Counted from the first letter of the stretch, positions 28,581-42,965 are shown. The stretch is DNA of 64,000 nucleotides from Aphelocoma coerulescens (GCF_041296385.1 NC_091014.1:46766078-46830077); one strand, 5' to 3'. Translations and numbers: made by a program. The notes: generated by a model from the sequence alone, not told the origin.

Positions 28581-31500
28581 TTTCTTCTGGAAAAAGAAAA
28601 GAGTTTTGGAGCAAAGACTTGAGTGCTGCAGCAAACAGTCTTTGTTATGCGTACACCTTTTGCTATGCTTGCGAGATGCGGCCATGGTCTAACCCTTGAA
28701 GATATCCTAATTCTCCAAATCATTGCAGTGTGCATGCAGTGGTTGGAGAGAGCCAGCTCAGACACCACAATATGTCTGTTGGCACAGAAGCAGGCTTTTT
28801 CCCATTGTTTTTATTACCCAAACTAGCTGAGTGTCTCTATCCTGCATTGCAGTAAACAATATAATCAGGGCAGGATCTTCCCTTTGCTCGCCTGGTCAAT
28901 ACCTATCCATGCAACTGTGTTTGTCACTGCATTCCTGGGCAGAAGAGTGGATCCCTATTGAGTGCCTCTGGGTCCTACTACAAGAACACTCACCACTTAC
29001 CTACCTGGGCCTTCCCATCACCTGCAGTGCACATTGCCACAGAGAAGACACTGCTTTGGAGAAGGAAGGCACCGAGTGGATGTGAACACCTCTAAGACAA
29101 TGCTATGCTGCTGAGGCCACTCATGCCAAGTGCAGACAGCATCAGTGGCTGCTGTCAAAGATTCAAAGAACAGAAAAGGACCCAAAGGGAGCAGTGTGAC
29201 ATTAGGGCCAGGTCATCTGGGGCACGCAAGGAGCATCAGAAACTGTCAGTGCACAATCAGAAGCACTGAAATTGCTCATAGTATCTCTCCAGGCTCTTGG
29301 CCCAAGCAGGGAAGCCCAGGGCACACACACCAGCTGCCTCCTCAGAAACACGTACTGGGCGAAGAGAAGCCAGCTCTCATCCTCTGTGCTCTTTGGAAAA
29401 AACCTTTCCAAAGATCAGTTGTTAGATCAGTTGTGTAATTATCTAGCAGAGTACTCAGAAAAACAAAAGCAGAAGTGCCCAACCAAATGACAACTTACAG
29501 CTTTACAGGAAGCAGCTGTGACAAGGGAACACCAGCACATCAATGGAGTCCTGGCTAGAAACGACCCAGGCAGAGCTGGTCTCTGTGAGTTGTCAATGAC
29601 ATAACGCAGTGGAAACTTCACCAGCCAAAACTCCAACGTACTGAGCTCTTGAAGAATTCTCAAAAAAGGCACTTCTGTGCACATACAGCTGGGCACTGCC
29701 CCAAGAAGTATGAAAGTGAGGGCACTGGTAATTTGGGGATGGTTGGCATGTGACCAGTGTAAACACCTATAGCCATGCTCTCTCTCCTGGATTTGTAACA
29801 GATGATGTGTGTTGAACCATGGGATCTTGAGTTATGAGCATACTGCAGTCATTTGCGCTGTCTGCCTCAGCCATTTGGTCCTAATTAACTGACCATCCCC
29901 ACAGTTAATTCCTGGTTCCTATAGTCCTTCCTGTCTCAGGCAGGCTAAGCCTGTGGGATTTGCAGGGTTAGAGAAAAGCCTGTCCACCTACACAAGCTTG
30001 GACTCCTGCTTGTTTCAGGCAGGCAATGAGAAACTCCAAGGTTCTGGTAGCTGACCACAAACTGGCTGCATGAAAGCTTCTCCTCCGCTCTGCTCCACAG
30101 GGAAGGTTGTACACATATGCCTGCCTTTACAGTGGATCCTTGGCAGTCCCTCACCTAGAGAGGCTCTCACAAAGGAACACCAGTTTAGCAGAGAGGCCGA
30201 AGCCACTGGAAGCCACTGGTCTCAGAGGCAGGGCAGTGACCGCTGCCTCCAAGATGAGATGTGGGCCTTGGGCTCAGGTTCAAGTCAAACGTGAATTGCA
30301 GTTGTTACCTCTGGAATATTTCCAGAGCACTAGGGATTTTTTCTGTCTGCAGATCCTTCCTGGAAATGAGACTTTCTGGCCCACCTGCCTCAGGACGAGT
30401 ACCGGCTTTTCTGGGAGTGGTGCAAATAACCTAGTAGACTTCACAGAGGCTCCAACCTCAAATCACTTTTCCCTTTGGCTATCAGAAGAGTAGATGTATC
30501 TGGCCAAATTAATAGAATGACAACACGTTAAAGCCTCACTGTGTAGTAGAGGGAGTTCAGGACACATTTGCCCCTGCAGCTGCCAGTCAACCTTGATGAC
30601 TCAGGTTTCTTTGGGACCTGGCCTCCTATTTCTCTCCTCATCTTTCTGGAATATTGCTTGGGCTCAGACAGTTTTCTAAGAAATTCAGGAATCCTAGATT
30701 TAGCTCCTTCTTTTAACCCAGCATAATTTATCTCTCTGACTTTCTCCTATCCAGCTAGTTTCCTTCTTCTCTTTCTCTGAAATGGTGAGGGAATCCATAC
30801 AATATCTAGTCTCTCTTGACCAGCAACACTCTGTTGACCTATGTACCCATTGCCTAATAACTCCTTTCTTTCCTCTCCCTCCACAAGACTCACTGTTAAA
30901 AATGGCAGCAGATGAGCTCCTCTGTTACAGCAGAGCTTGCCACCTAACAGAGAGAGCCTCCAACACCAGCCAGACTTTCTGAGCTCTGATCAGACAGATT
31001 TCTCAAAACACCAACCCTTAAACCACTTCTGTGATTTGGAGCCAGTTATTAGTACCTATTAAGATGTTTGTGTGAAAGCACAGTTTCCAAATTCCTTCTG
31101 CACAATACTTGATCTCCTTCCTTTTGACGCACACAAGTACACCATTTTACTATTTGTACAGGTCATTTTGTTTTCCTCAATACATAATTTCAATTCCAAT
31201 TCATTAATGTCAAAGCATAAAAGAAGCAACCACACATAAAGCAACAAAAGTTCGCCAAACCCAGAAGATAACAGCTGATAATTAAGGAAGTCCCATTATT
31301 TCTTGGCAAAGGAGCCTGTGTTTTCAGAGACACATTCTTAAAGGGCCTCTCTTTAGTGTAGCTGCATAATTTGCATGAACACTATTTGCACAGAAAAATA
31401 AAGGTTTTCAATATGGATAAAAGGAGGCTTTAATGTTCCCATAATTTCTGTACAATACCCATCCCATGCCCCTTCTTGCTGGCACAGCCCAGCCTTGTGA

Positions 31501-34500
31501 CAGGTTCACAGAAGAGCCACTCTGGCAGATCTTTGACGGTGTGGACAAAAGATCTGGGCCTTTGTTAGCACATACCTGTCCCCCAGCTCCACCCTCAGTC
31601 TCATTTTATACTGGTATCACTGCAGAAAAAAGACATTGTACTGACCTTAAACTGCACATAAATTCTCTACCCAAGAAGAAACCCTTCATTTCTATCTTCC
31701 CAGGTGCACCTCTGCCTCCTGCCCTTGGAATCGTTCATAGCATGGTCTCCTGCTTACTGGGCAAGTCCATCCCAAACAAACTTTTTTATTTTGTTTGTGT
31801 TCCCTCACATTACTGTTGCTAGCCACTGCCAGGCATGCAGGGCCAATGGCAAGTCTCCTGGTTTTTGTGGTTCCCTTGTGTCCTTCCCTTCAGCTGCTTC
31901 CAAGTGCTGTTCAGCAAGACTGACCATCTATTCTGGGCTACAGTCTTACACTGAGATGAAAGTCTGTCAGCATGTGGAAAAAAGTATGTTACTTGGATCG
32001 AGCCTGAAAGTGGCTTACCAGTGTTGTGCTTCCTAGTATTTGCATCCTGTAGCACACCGTGGCTTTGCTTAGGTGTATGAGGATCTCAGAGAGAAATTAC
32101 AGCCCCCTGTTCTTCTGAAGTCTGACGTCACTACTTCCTGATTCCCAGTCACAATCCACGGTGAAGGCCTGTGGTGGATGGTTATTGCCTCACATGGAGA
32201 TTTGATCAAAGATGGTGTTATTAAAATGACAATCAGCAGAGAGGAAAGGTGTTTCACTGGTAGAGATTTCTGGAAAAATACTGCTTGAAGCAAAACTGTT
32301 TTACTCAGGCAAAGTCCCATAAAGTCAGGACTATACCCCATGTGAGGGCTGCTGACAGTCCACACAATACTGCTACAGCAGTTCCCAAGTCACCAAGAGC
32401 TGATAAATGACACAGGCTTTCTGCACGTACAAAAAATTTTGTGTTACTTATTGAAAAAAATTTTTCGACAAGATACTTTCTACAGACAAATTATGGGCAA
32501 GATCAAATTTTCCATTCCAGTATGATATCTAATGGCAAATCTTCTATTATGCCTATTCCTGAAGGAAAAATAGATTTACTTCACGTCAATACTTGGCCTG
32601 AGTCCTAGGTCCTGTTCACGTTTTAACAGCATTGCTACAGCAGCAAAACTCCCCAGGGGTGCACAGAGCTTCAAAATCCACCTAGGTCCATGACAGTCAT
32701 AACCACTGCATCCCCAAGAAGATAGAACAGAGAGCTTGTCAGGAATCAGCTACTGCTTTGCACAAGGAACGTAACAACAGTCAACCTTAGACTGAGGTAT
32801 CGTATCACCCAATATTTTCAAGGACCAGACTTGCTCTGGGAGTCTGGCAAGGGGGATGAAGGAGGGTGGCACATCTTCATCTGGGACAGGTTTGTATGGG
32901 GAGAGCAACAGGTTCTTACATGTCTTGCCAATTATGAACCCAAGGGAAGCAGAAGCCAAGTTCATCTGCTGCATAGCAGGGCTAACTCCGTGCTGCTACA
33001 CTGGATCCTTTTTGATACAAACCTGTCCTTTGAAGCTGCTGTCTCCTGATGGAGCTTCCTTTTTGTTAACTCATCTCTGCCCACTTGTAATTCAGGGCTG
33101 TGCTCTCATGGCTGCTTTGAGTTCTCTGACTGCAACTGGTGCCCGTGACATGGTGTCTCTGGTGTGATGGCAAAGTTGATGCTCTTACTGCTCTGGTGGA
33201 CATGACTGTGTGGTATCAGAAGTAGCTCGCCTGATGTGGAACAAGAGTGCAGTGGAGGAAATCCCGACTGACACTGGCATATCACTAGGAAAAGGCACGG
33301 GATGGTCACTAAATGTACAGCCCAGAAGCTGGAACATGGGGCAGCTCTGAAAGTTTCCATAATAATGTGTTTATGGCAGGCAGAAACAGGTTACTGCAGG
33401 GAGTTTCTGTCTCAGCAAACTCAGCTGAATCAGGAAGGAGTTCTGGGCTGCTGAGGTTTCTTTCAGCAATGTGATGGTGCAGGGGACTTCTCAGCCTGGT
33501 TTATGGCAACACAGTGTGTTAGTGATGTCAGTGAGCATTTGCACTTACACAGACAACACCATGTAACCCGTCCCTCACCAGAAATGCTGCTGCCCTTGAA
33601 TGTCCAGCTGCTTAATGTGTTTCCTTAGGAACAGAGTGTAGTCATTTGTGTTAAATTCCCACCCCTGAGCTGTAAGAGAATATACTATCCATCCACCCAG
33701 GAGCTAAGGTTTGGATTAATCTGTTACAACAACTTTTTCCTGTTCACTTCCTGTTGAGCAACAACCTAAATACCCTGACCCAAAGGCAGAAAAGAATGCA
33801 AATTATTACTTCCCCTATTACATGGGAAATACAAAGAGGACGAAAGGTGAACTTCACCCCTGTGCTGAAGGTCCGAAGATCAGTGTAAGAAGACTGTCTC
33901 TGAGTCAGAATGATTCAGTCAACAAGGTAAACAGCAAATTCCTCATAAGGGGGAAAGAAAACCAGCAGCTATTTCATTTCCTGATTAATGGAGTTATGCA
34001 GTTAACTACATCAGATGTAGTCATGCATTCTGTGCTCCTTTCTACCCTACCACCACACAAAATTGCTGCAGACCCAGTCTGCAGCTGATGAGATCATTGA
34101 CATGTGAATTCATGGACCAACTATGAAACTAGAAGTCAAGCACTTTCGCTCTCTGACTTCTACACGGAGATCGATGACTCTGGGAAATGCTTGTTTCTTC
34201 TAACAACAGGGCTGGAATACTTACCCACCTGAGGAACAGAGTGTAAATAGAATATAAATGCTCCTGTTTCTTGGTACACAAAAAGTTTTCCCAACATGAG
34301 CAGGAGACATTGTGGTCAAAATAGGTTCCATATGTAAAAATAGGTAGTGCTATTTATGGATAACATATCAAGCCTGTTATATTGCCATTCACAAACATAC
34401 GTGTTTATCCTTGTCAGAACAAATTGCTCTCACAGTATGATTTTATTCAAGACACTCGCTCTAAGCTCATTGCATTCTGCCACATTATACAAGTTATCAT

Positions 34501-34760
34501 GTGAAATCAGCTATTTTATTCTGCAAATGGCATGAAACATTTTGCTATATATACCATTTCCCATTGTACTCATATTTTACCTACATACACACAGACTTCC
34601 TTACAACAAAATCTTATAACTTGGTTACTCTTTCAGCTGGCCCATAGTGAGCCCTGCTATCAGAAGGATAATTACCATGATTTTGACATTGTTTCTGTTG
34701 CTCACCCTAAAAGAAAATCACACTTATTTCTAATGGCCATGGAAATGTGCACTAAATATC

Positions 34761-34985
34761 TTCACAAGAAGTTTCACCTCAGCTTGAGGAAGAACTCCAT
34801 GTTGAAGGTGGCAGAGCACTGGAACAGGCTGTCCAGGGAGGTTGTGGAGTCTCTCTGGAAACATTCCAAACCCACCTGGACACGTTCCTGTGTCACCTGC
34901 TGCAGGTGACCTTGCCTTGGCAGGAGGGTTGGCTGGATGATCTTCAGAGGTCCCTTCCAACCCTAACAATTCTGTGATTCTGTAA
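34761..34985 (+). mobile_element. CR1 LINE 3' end
   Basis: Contains GAGCACTGGAACAGGCTGTC, CAGGGAGGTTGTGGAGTCTC, GGTCCCTTCCAACCC and the tail ATTCTGTG-ATTCTGTA (34969-34984). It lies about 650 bp left of the SNRPF CpG island. Confidence 0.93.
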
Positions 34986-35639
34986 CTGCACTTTTCATAT
35001 ATGCTAGTTAACAGGAATTACAATTCCATCTGCTTCACTCCTACCCACTCACGGTGCCCCTGTGCGTAAGGACAGTCTGGGTCTGGAGAAGATGGCTTGT
35101 TGCGTCAACAGCTTTAAACGCGCAGATTTGAGGAGGTGATAATGGCTTTGCTTTCAACACTAGGGCACTAGACTCACCTTTAGAAAGTGAAGTGCATTTT
35201 AGAAGTGGTCTGTAATAGTTCTGTCACTGACATGTTACGTTTCCTGAATGTGTGTTTTCCACATTCAGCACCCAATACACTGAAGATCAAGGGAATATGC
35301 TGTACGCAGGCACAGAAACACACATTGTGGCATTTGATGGATTTATACCTAGAGTAGTAGAAAACATTAGTGAGGGTGCGTCAAATTGGTAAACAGTACA
35401 GACATTGGTTCAACATACTTGCTTGTCAAAGGTTAAGAGTCACATATTATAGCCAGTGCAGGACTGACGTTTCACGACTCTCTCTACACCCAAGAAAACC
35501 TCCGGAACATCGTTGCCTGGGAGTCAAATGACACTGACAGGGAATTCGCACTTATGTGTCTTATAAACTCTGAGATTTCCGATCCTTGCGTGTGGAGTCA
35601 CGAAAAGGTGCTGGTCCGCGGATTTATTTTCTCAGACGG
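34986..35639. other. Intergenic between CR1 and SNRPF CpG island
   Basis: Ordinary sequence that becomes GC-rich towards the right. No exon is seen. Confidence 0.6.
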
Positions 35640-36269
35640 ATGGACACCGCCAGGCTTTCACCGCCTGCGGGGCTCGCAGGCTCCAGCAGGAGAGGCCGTC
35701 AGAGCCCTCCCGTCCGGTGCCACGGCCACTGCACCGGTCAGGCGCTGCCACCTCGTGGGGACGTGCCCGTGCGGAGCAGCCGGGAGCTGACCGCGGCCGG
35801 CGGGGCGGGCACAGCCCGAGGGGGCGCGCAGCGCTGCCCCGCAGGCACGGACACGGGGCCGCGCACGGGGCACGGGCACAGCGCGCGGGTGCGCGCACAG
35901 GGCGGGCGCGCGCGGAGGGGGCAGGGGCACGGGCGCGCGCAGGGGGCACGCGCTCACACCTCCGGACTGGTCCCCATCGCGCGACCGCGGCGCGCCTCGC
36001 GGCAACAGCGATGGGTTGGGACGGGGGAGCGGCCGAGCGGCTCGGCCAATGAGAGAGGCCCGCGGCGCCGGTGAGCGAATGGGCGGCTGCGGCTGCGGCT
36101 CGGCGCGTCGGGACCCGCCAGCCTATGGGGAGCGCGGCGCGGGTGAGAGGTCAGAGCGGGGGGGCGGCGCCCCCGGAACTGAAAGCCGGAGCGGAGCCGC
36201 TTCCCGTTGCCTCCCGTTGTCCCGCGGCGCGCACGAGTGGTTCCCGCGTGGGCCTGCGCTTCTCCCGCC

Positions 36270-37678
<1,409 letters not shown>

Positions 37679-37695
37679 TGTTTTGTATTTCTGGA

Positions 37696-37701
37696 AATAA
37701 A
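37696..37701 (+). terminator. SNRPF: SNRPF polyadenylation signal AATAAA
   Basis: Canonical AATAAA 18 bp after the stop codon, followed at once by a T-rich stretch that could serve as the downstream element. This implies a very short 3' UTR. Confidence 0.75.
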
Positions 37702-39642
37702 CTTTTTTTTCTTTTTTTTGTTTTTTGTATTTTTGTAGTAAGGTGTTTACTTTTTTTCCCATTGTGTTTTAGTATGGGGGAAGTTAACCCTTTAAAAGGT
37801 CTTTAATCTTTTACTGGTGTCTGAAAAACTAATGCTGGAGGAAAACCAGGTAATTGTTTTAATTTAAGGCTGAAAATATTAAAATGAAAACTACTATTTA
37901 AATACATTTAATCTTTAAACCTGTTTATAAGCCATATGGAATTAGCCGGGAAGACTTCACTGCAGGTGAGGTGTGGAGATCTGTTATACCCCAGTATCTC
38001 TCAGGAATGTTCTGCTGCTTTGAGGCATGAAGCTTGAAGTGTGGCAGTACAGACATTAAGGAAGGACAAATTTGTATTGACTTAGTAGCCACACAGACAG
38101 ACAAAAGCCTCCTGGCAGCTGTAGAGATCCACAGACTTCAGTGGCATTAATAGAGTTGAGACAAGAGACTGCAGAATGGGAGTGTGCTTTGTGAGTCTGT
38201 GCTGAAGAACGGAAAGGATCCTGTGCTCCTCCTTGGTGTGTTGTGAAGTAAGAGAAGATGTTCTGGATAAAAGCTGCGCTGGTTGTGGCTGCAGTAGGTG
38301 TGTATGGAGTGCAGATCTCCAGGCCTGTTGGCTGGGATCACACATCCTTTCAGAGACAACTGGAGTGGTGGTTGCTTGGGGCTGCTTTAGGATAGAACAC
38401 TGGTTACGTGAACTGGGGGAAGGACACCAGCTTGTCAGGATAGATCCTGCAGAGAAACACCAACCTGTTTCTTTCTCATGTTGGAAGTCATCCCTGTAGC
38501 TATCCATGTGTCCCTTTAATATTTGCATATGTAAGTCCATAAAGAGTGAAAAATCATTTTGGATGTACTTGCAAAGGTCTTTCATTACTTAAACCAGACC
38601 CTTCTTTTTGGCAGCGTTGAGGCTTCGCGGCTCTGCTGAAGTACTCTGCAGTCCCATTGGGAAAGGGAAAAGAACTATTTAAACTAAAATCAGTACTATC
38701 ACCAGGATAAATGAGTACTTTAAAATTGGCAATGAGCTTAGGAAACCTCAGAACAAGGAGATGTGTTCTTAAAACACTTTTGGCAGGAATGAGAGGCAAA
38801 AAAACCATCTCTGGTTTGCAATGCAGCACATCCTGTTAACGACTTCATGATGCCACATCTGGTTTTGCAGGAGGCTGTTGAGAAATGAATCAAAATACTG
38901 AGATATTTATTATGACCTTTCAGAAGACACAGCTGATGAATACTCTTATCTAGAAAAAAGTAAAAAAAACAAAAACAAAAAGAAACCCCTGAAAATGTAC
39001 AGTAAGATGAATAATAGGAAAGACAAGTGGACTTATATTTTGGAAAAGCAAGAACTCAGAACTAAGAAAACATACTTTTCTCATGTAATCTATCTCCCTC
39101 TTTCAGACAGATAAGCTGCTTTATAGTCTTGAGTTTTCATCCTCAACAAAAGTGATCCCTCACGCAGGTTTGCATTGTTACGAGATTTTTTTGTTATACA
39201 TGTTTTTTTGAAAGTTACATTCCTTAGACTTCAAACTCAGACCGTTTTACTTTTGCATAGCACCAGGCATCACTTTGACTAACTAATACCTTGGTGCATA
39301 ACTTGAGAACTAATCTTAGTTTAGTTATGCTGCAAAAATGCAGGCATGTGTTTCTCTTTGCTACCATCAAGTGTTCCATTCATTTCAGTGGAAGAACCCA
39401 TGCAGATAAAGTTGGACAACAACTTAAATATATGCTTAACTCACATCTTGGTCCTAAACAGTGTGGTAAGAGTTGCAGTGCAGGTGAAGATAAAGTACTC
39501 TGAATATATCAAAATAGTTGGAGCTGGTCCTTAGCTGGTATGGAGTAAGCTCCACAAATACAGATTTTTCATCTCTGGAGCAAATATTCACTTACGTGTG
39601 TATTAAAGACACAAATAAAAGGGCTTGTGATTTTACATGTTA

Positions 39643-39682
39643 AATATAAGGTACTTAATGTAATATAAGGTTACTTAATGTA
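39643..39682. repeat. Tandem duplication of a ~20-bp AT-rich unit
   Basis: AATATAAGGTACTTAATGT is followed directly by a copy with one added T. Intergenic between SNRPF and AMDHD1. Confidence 0.75.
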
Positions 39683-41477
39683 ACTAAAAAGTGCTTTCAT
39701 GTGATTAAGTCGTTCAAATCGTTTATAGGATAAAAGAAATTGGAGACAAAGTAGCAAAACATTCCATCAGGAAGATTATGCCCTGGAAAACCATGTATTA
39801 AATATGGTAAAAAAGTTAGGTGGTCAAAAAGAGCCTAGAAATAGTAAGGCATAACAGATACCACATGTAGTTTTGAGCTTCTTTTTGTGTGTTTCTCATT
39901 TGAGTATAGGTTGCTTGCTGTTTATTTTTTACTTGGAAACCTTCCCATTCCTAGGAGTATGCAAAAAAGAAGACCCTAAATCCTTATTGCTCAGAGACAA
40001 AATTCTGCAAACTCCAGTTCTGTGTTGTGCAGATCACAGACTGCAAAGAATGACAAGCTTTGGCCATAAGCCCAGATGCTGGAATTGTACCAGTTTCTAT
40101 GGCTGGAGCTGCCCACATCCCACTCCTGAGAGGACACAGGTGCACACAAGCTCTCCTTTTCCTTAGCTGCAGGTTTTGTGGAAAGGAAACCAAGGCACAC
40201 AGGTTGGCATGGTTGCACTATGCTCAGGGAGAACCAATTTGTGTCCCCTGGAGCAAATTGTGGTGTTTCCCCAAAAGGTTTCCCCTTCCCTGGGCCATAA
40301 TGAAGTTTGCCAAAGACAGATCTGGGAACAGAAGATTCAGAAAGCTCATCTGAGCAAATGCAGTGTTTCCATGGTTTGAGAGGTGCCAGGTTGTTCTACA
40401 CAGAAAAAAAAAAATATTGCAGAATTCACTTTCACTTTTGCAAAACTATGCAAAAAGTATTTGTAAATGTGATGTTAAGCTGAATCCGACGCGAGGGAAG
40501 CCAAAGGTACATAACAGATTTGCAATTTAGTTTGGATCTATTCCACATTTGCAAGTCACTTTCATCCATGTGATGCAATTTCTATGTTTGATCCTGACAG
40601 TCCAGTGACCTCTGCTGCTTTTGTAAACAGGGAAACAGCATTCAGCAAATTTCACTAGTAATTAACTTGTATTAAGGCATGCATAGTGTCCACTTTCAGG
40701 ACATCTCATCATGCTAAGTGTATTATTGGAAAGGCCTATTTAGTGGATGAAAAAACTAATATACAAATTTAAGGAAAATTTAGCCAATATTTGATCTGAG
40801 ACTTGTCTCTAACTTTGGGCCCTTTTTATTTAGTTACAAGTTGTTTACAAGAACAGACATTCTAATGTAGCTCTGACAGTGGATTTGAAAAGTGGTCCTT
40901 GAGGAATAAGTGTATCACATTCTCATGTAAAGCACCAGCAAGAAGAGATGAAATCCCTTAAATCAATAACCTGATACTCAACTTTTTAACCTCTACTTTT
41001 CCTGGGATTATTTCTCTCATTATTACTGAAAATGCCACATTTAAAAATTATTTTCAAAGAGAACTTTCACTGGAACATTATGGTGATTTAAAAGCTCTGA
41101 GTTAGGCAGGGTTTCTCTAGCACCCTACGGTCCTCTGTTTACATCCAGTGAATTCTGCCAGCATTTCGAAAACACAGAAGAGTATTTAGAATCTGAACTT
41201 TTTGAATCAAACTCTAGAATTTCCTGAGGATGCAACCTAGAAACTATTCCTGCACTTACCTTTCTGGGCAGTGTTCTTAAAAATAGATCAGGCACATCAT
41301 GTCAGAACTGCAGTGGATTGACCTTTTTTTTTCATATGCTAATCTATTGCAGAGAAAATTCTTCACCAGAAAAGAACCAGGGCATATAGAAATACACAAG
41401 CACATCTGTAAGTTTTCTGCAAACAGAATATAAGTCTTAGAATGAAATACACCCCTATCTTACTAAGCATAAAATCT

Positions 41478-41525
41478 TCACTGATTCTCAGGTGAAGATC
41501 AGGATCTTCACCTGAGAATCAGTGA
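41478..41525. repeat. Perfect 23-bp-arm palindrome with 2-base centre
   Basis: Arms at 41478-41500 and 41503-41525 are exact reverse complements separated by AG. The pairing stops at 41477/41526. The right arm is followed by a short repeat of the GATCAGGATC-type core (about 41527-41541). It could form a hairpin or cruciform. No gene, TIR transposon or terminator explains it. Confidence 0.9.
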
Positions 41526-42162
41526 TTCAGGATCAGGATCTGACCTTGATTCTTGGAGAAGCCTAGAACACAAAACTGATTTTTTTCTTTAAAAGTGTAA
41601 CAACACAGCTCACAGGTGCATGGATCTTTCTTTTCCCCCCCTCCACCGCAGCAGGCCGTGTTTCGTTCCTGATGCAACAGCTCTCAGCCCACCACCACTA
41701 CTTAAGCATCCCCCACAATGGGGTGTCCTTCTGCCCTTGTTATGATGCTGTTGCAAGGTTCCTCTTTGATTTCTGCTTTCAAACGTATTGTGATACTGCT
41801 GGGGAATGCCAAAGTCAGCAGCAGGAACTCCTGGAGGCGGTAAAGCACCCTCTACCAGCTCTCCTGCCGATCTTCTGCAGGCCTAGTGAGAGCTTAGGAG
41901 GAAGACAAAGGTTACGTGGCGGTGCAGCATTAAGCCAGTAGAGCAGCATCAAAAGATAACACCTAACACTATTGTAGTTTTACTCACTTTTCAGGTTTGA
42001 TATTAAATACAAATTACTGGGCTGTAGATGCAAATCTTGCCTCATTTGCAAACAAGACTTCACCAGAAAGGCTCGTTCAAAGAGCCAACTGTTTCTGCTG
42101 ACCAGTAGTATGTATATGCACATAGATGTGTTACCAGCATTTTAAATCGATTCTCTTTTTAA

Positions 42163-42414
42163 AAGAAAAGAAAGTGTCTAAAGAAGATTGCCACTCCGGG
42201 AAAAGTGTTTGAGGGACCACTCGTTCAGAAAGACACTCCATTTTCCAGCTGGGAAATACTGGAGTCCTATAGACGCTATGAATATGTGAAGCGAGAAGAA
42301 AACAAAAAAATCCGTGTTGGGAGTAAATATTTGCTCCCTGATTCTCCAAGCCCTCGTTCTGTAGGGGGCAGCAGAATCGCACAAACCTTTGGTTATTGGA
42401 ATGGGATTGATTAG
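42163..42414 (+). other. Unassigned protein-like ORF between SNRPF and AMDHD1 (possible terminal exon)
   Basis: An open frame runs from after the in-frame TAA at 42160-42162 to TAG at 42412-42414, about 83 codons. It includes KKIATPGKVFEGPLVQKDTP, FSSWEILESYRRYEYVKREE and GSKYLLPDSPSPRS. The mix of charged and aromatic residues is more protein-like than the frames around it. No ATG starts it, but a short pyrimidine-rich stretch then AAAAG at its left end could be a splice acceptor, so it may be a last exon. I do not recognise the family and found no partner exons. It lies 550 bp before the AMDHD1 start on the same strand. It may equally be chance or a decayed exon. Confidence 0.3.
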
Positions 42415-42816
42415 TATCTGCCTGGACAAATGAGTGTCTGCCTGAACATCTGGCGCGGTGGGTGGGAGGTGTTATGGTACCTCGGGGGTTGTTGCTGGGA
42501 TGCGGACAAGGAGGTGAGCGCTGGTAAACTGATGGATGCTGGAGAGGTGATGGACGCAGGGAACAGGGCACGTGGCCAAACAAACGCTCCCACATCAGAG
42601 GCTCCTATTTTCCTGGCAAAGGGAAATCTCCAGGTGGTGCTGTGAGGACTGAGAGCTCCGGGAAGCCCCAGCTGGAAAAACCGGTGTTTCGGAGCTGATC
42701 ATGAACCAGCGCGATGCACGGATGTTGTCACGCTATCCTGGACCGAATCAAGCACAGCATCCGGCGCCTGGAGCGGGCTGCGGCAAAATTAGGGCAGACC
42801 AAGCCGGGCAGGGCCC

Positions 42817-42882
42817 AGGCCGGGTCCGGGTCCGGAGCCGGGGTCGGGGTCGGGCTGGGGCTGGTGCCGGGCGAGGCGGGGC
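42817..42882 (+). repeat. G-rich hexanucleotide-like tandem repeat upstream of AMDHD1
   Basis: A run of near-identical six-base units (GGGTCC, GGGTCC, GGAGCC, GGGGTC, GGGGTC, then GGGCTG-type units) followed by more G-runs, about 85-150 bp before the start codon. It has many GGG blocks on the plus (non-template) strand and so could form a G-quadruplex in the promoter or 5' UTR. That is inferred from composition. Confidence 0.6.
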
Positions 42883-42965
42883 AGGGCGGGGGCAGGAGGG
42901 GCGCTCGGCCGCACCGCCCCGGGGGACTTTGAGCCGAGCGGCCCCGGCACTCGGTGCCCGCGGCC

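Larger units (their letters stand above)
14936..34760. other. Intergenic gene desert with simple repeats
   Basis: No coding exon recognised over ~20 kb. It holds the (AT)n/T23 and (TA)n repeats and the candidate enhancer block at 24.05-24.55 kb. The stretch 25.9-26.6 kb is AT-rich and contains TAATTA-like words and could be conserved non-coding DNA, but this is only an impression. By human synteny the next gene to the left should be NTN4; none of its laminin-type exons are seen. Confidence 0.6.
37702..42739. other. SNRPF-AMDHD1 intergenic gap (CCDC38 position in mammals)
   Basis: Holds the 20-bp tandem duplication, the 23-bp-arm palindrome and the unassigned ORF at 42163-42414, listed separately. 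A 167-codon minus-strand frame (38082-38585) lies where CCDC38 would be, but it shows no coiled-coil heptads and no bounded exon pattern. Confidence 0.6.

Noticed and set aside
38082..38585. 167-codon minus-strand ORF at the expected CCDC38 position
   Set aside because: No coiled-coil pattern, no recognisable similarity, and no exon boundaries with neighbouring coding blocks. Treated as chance.
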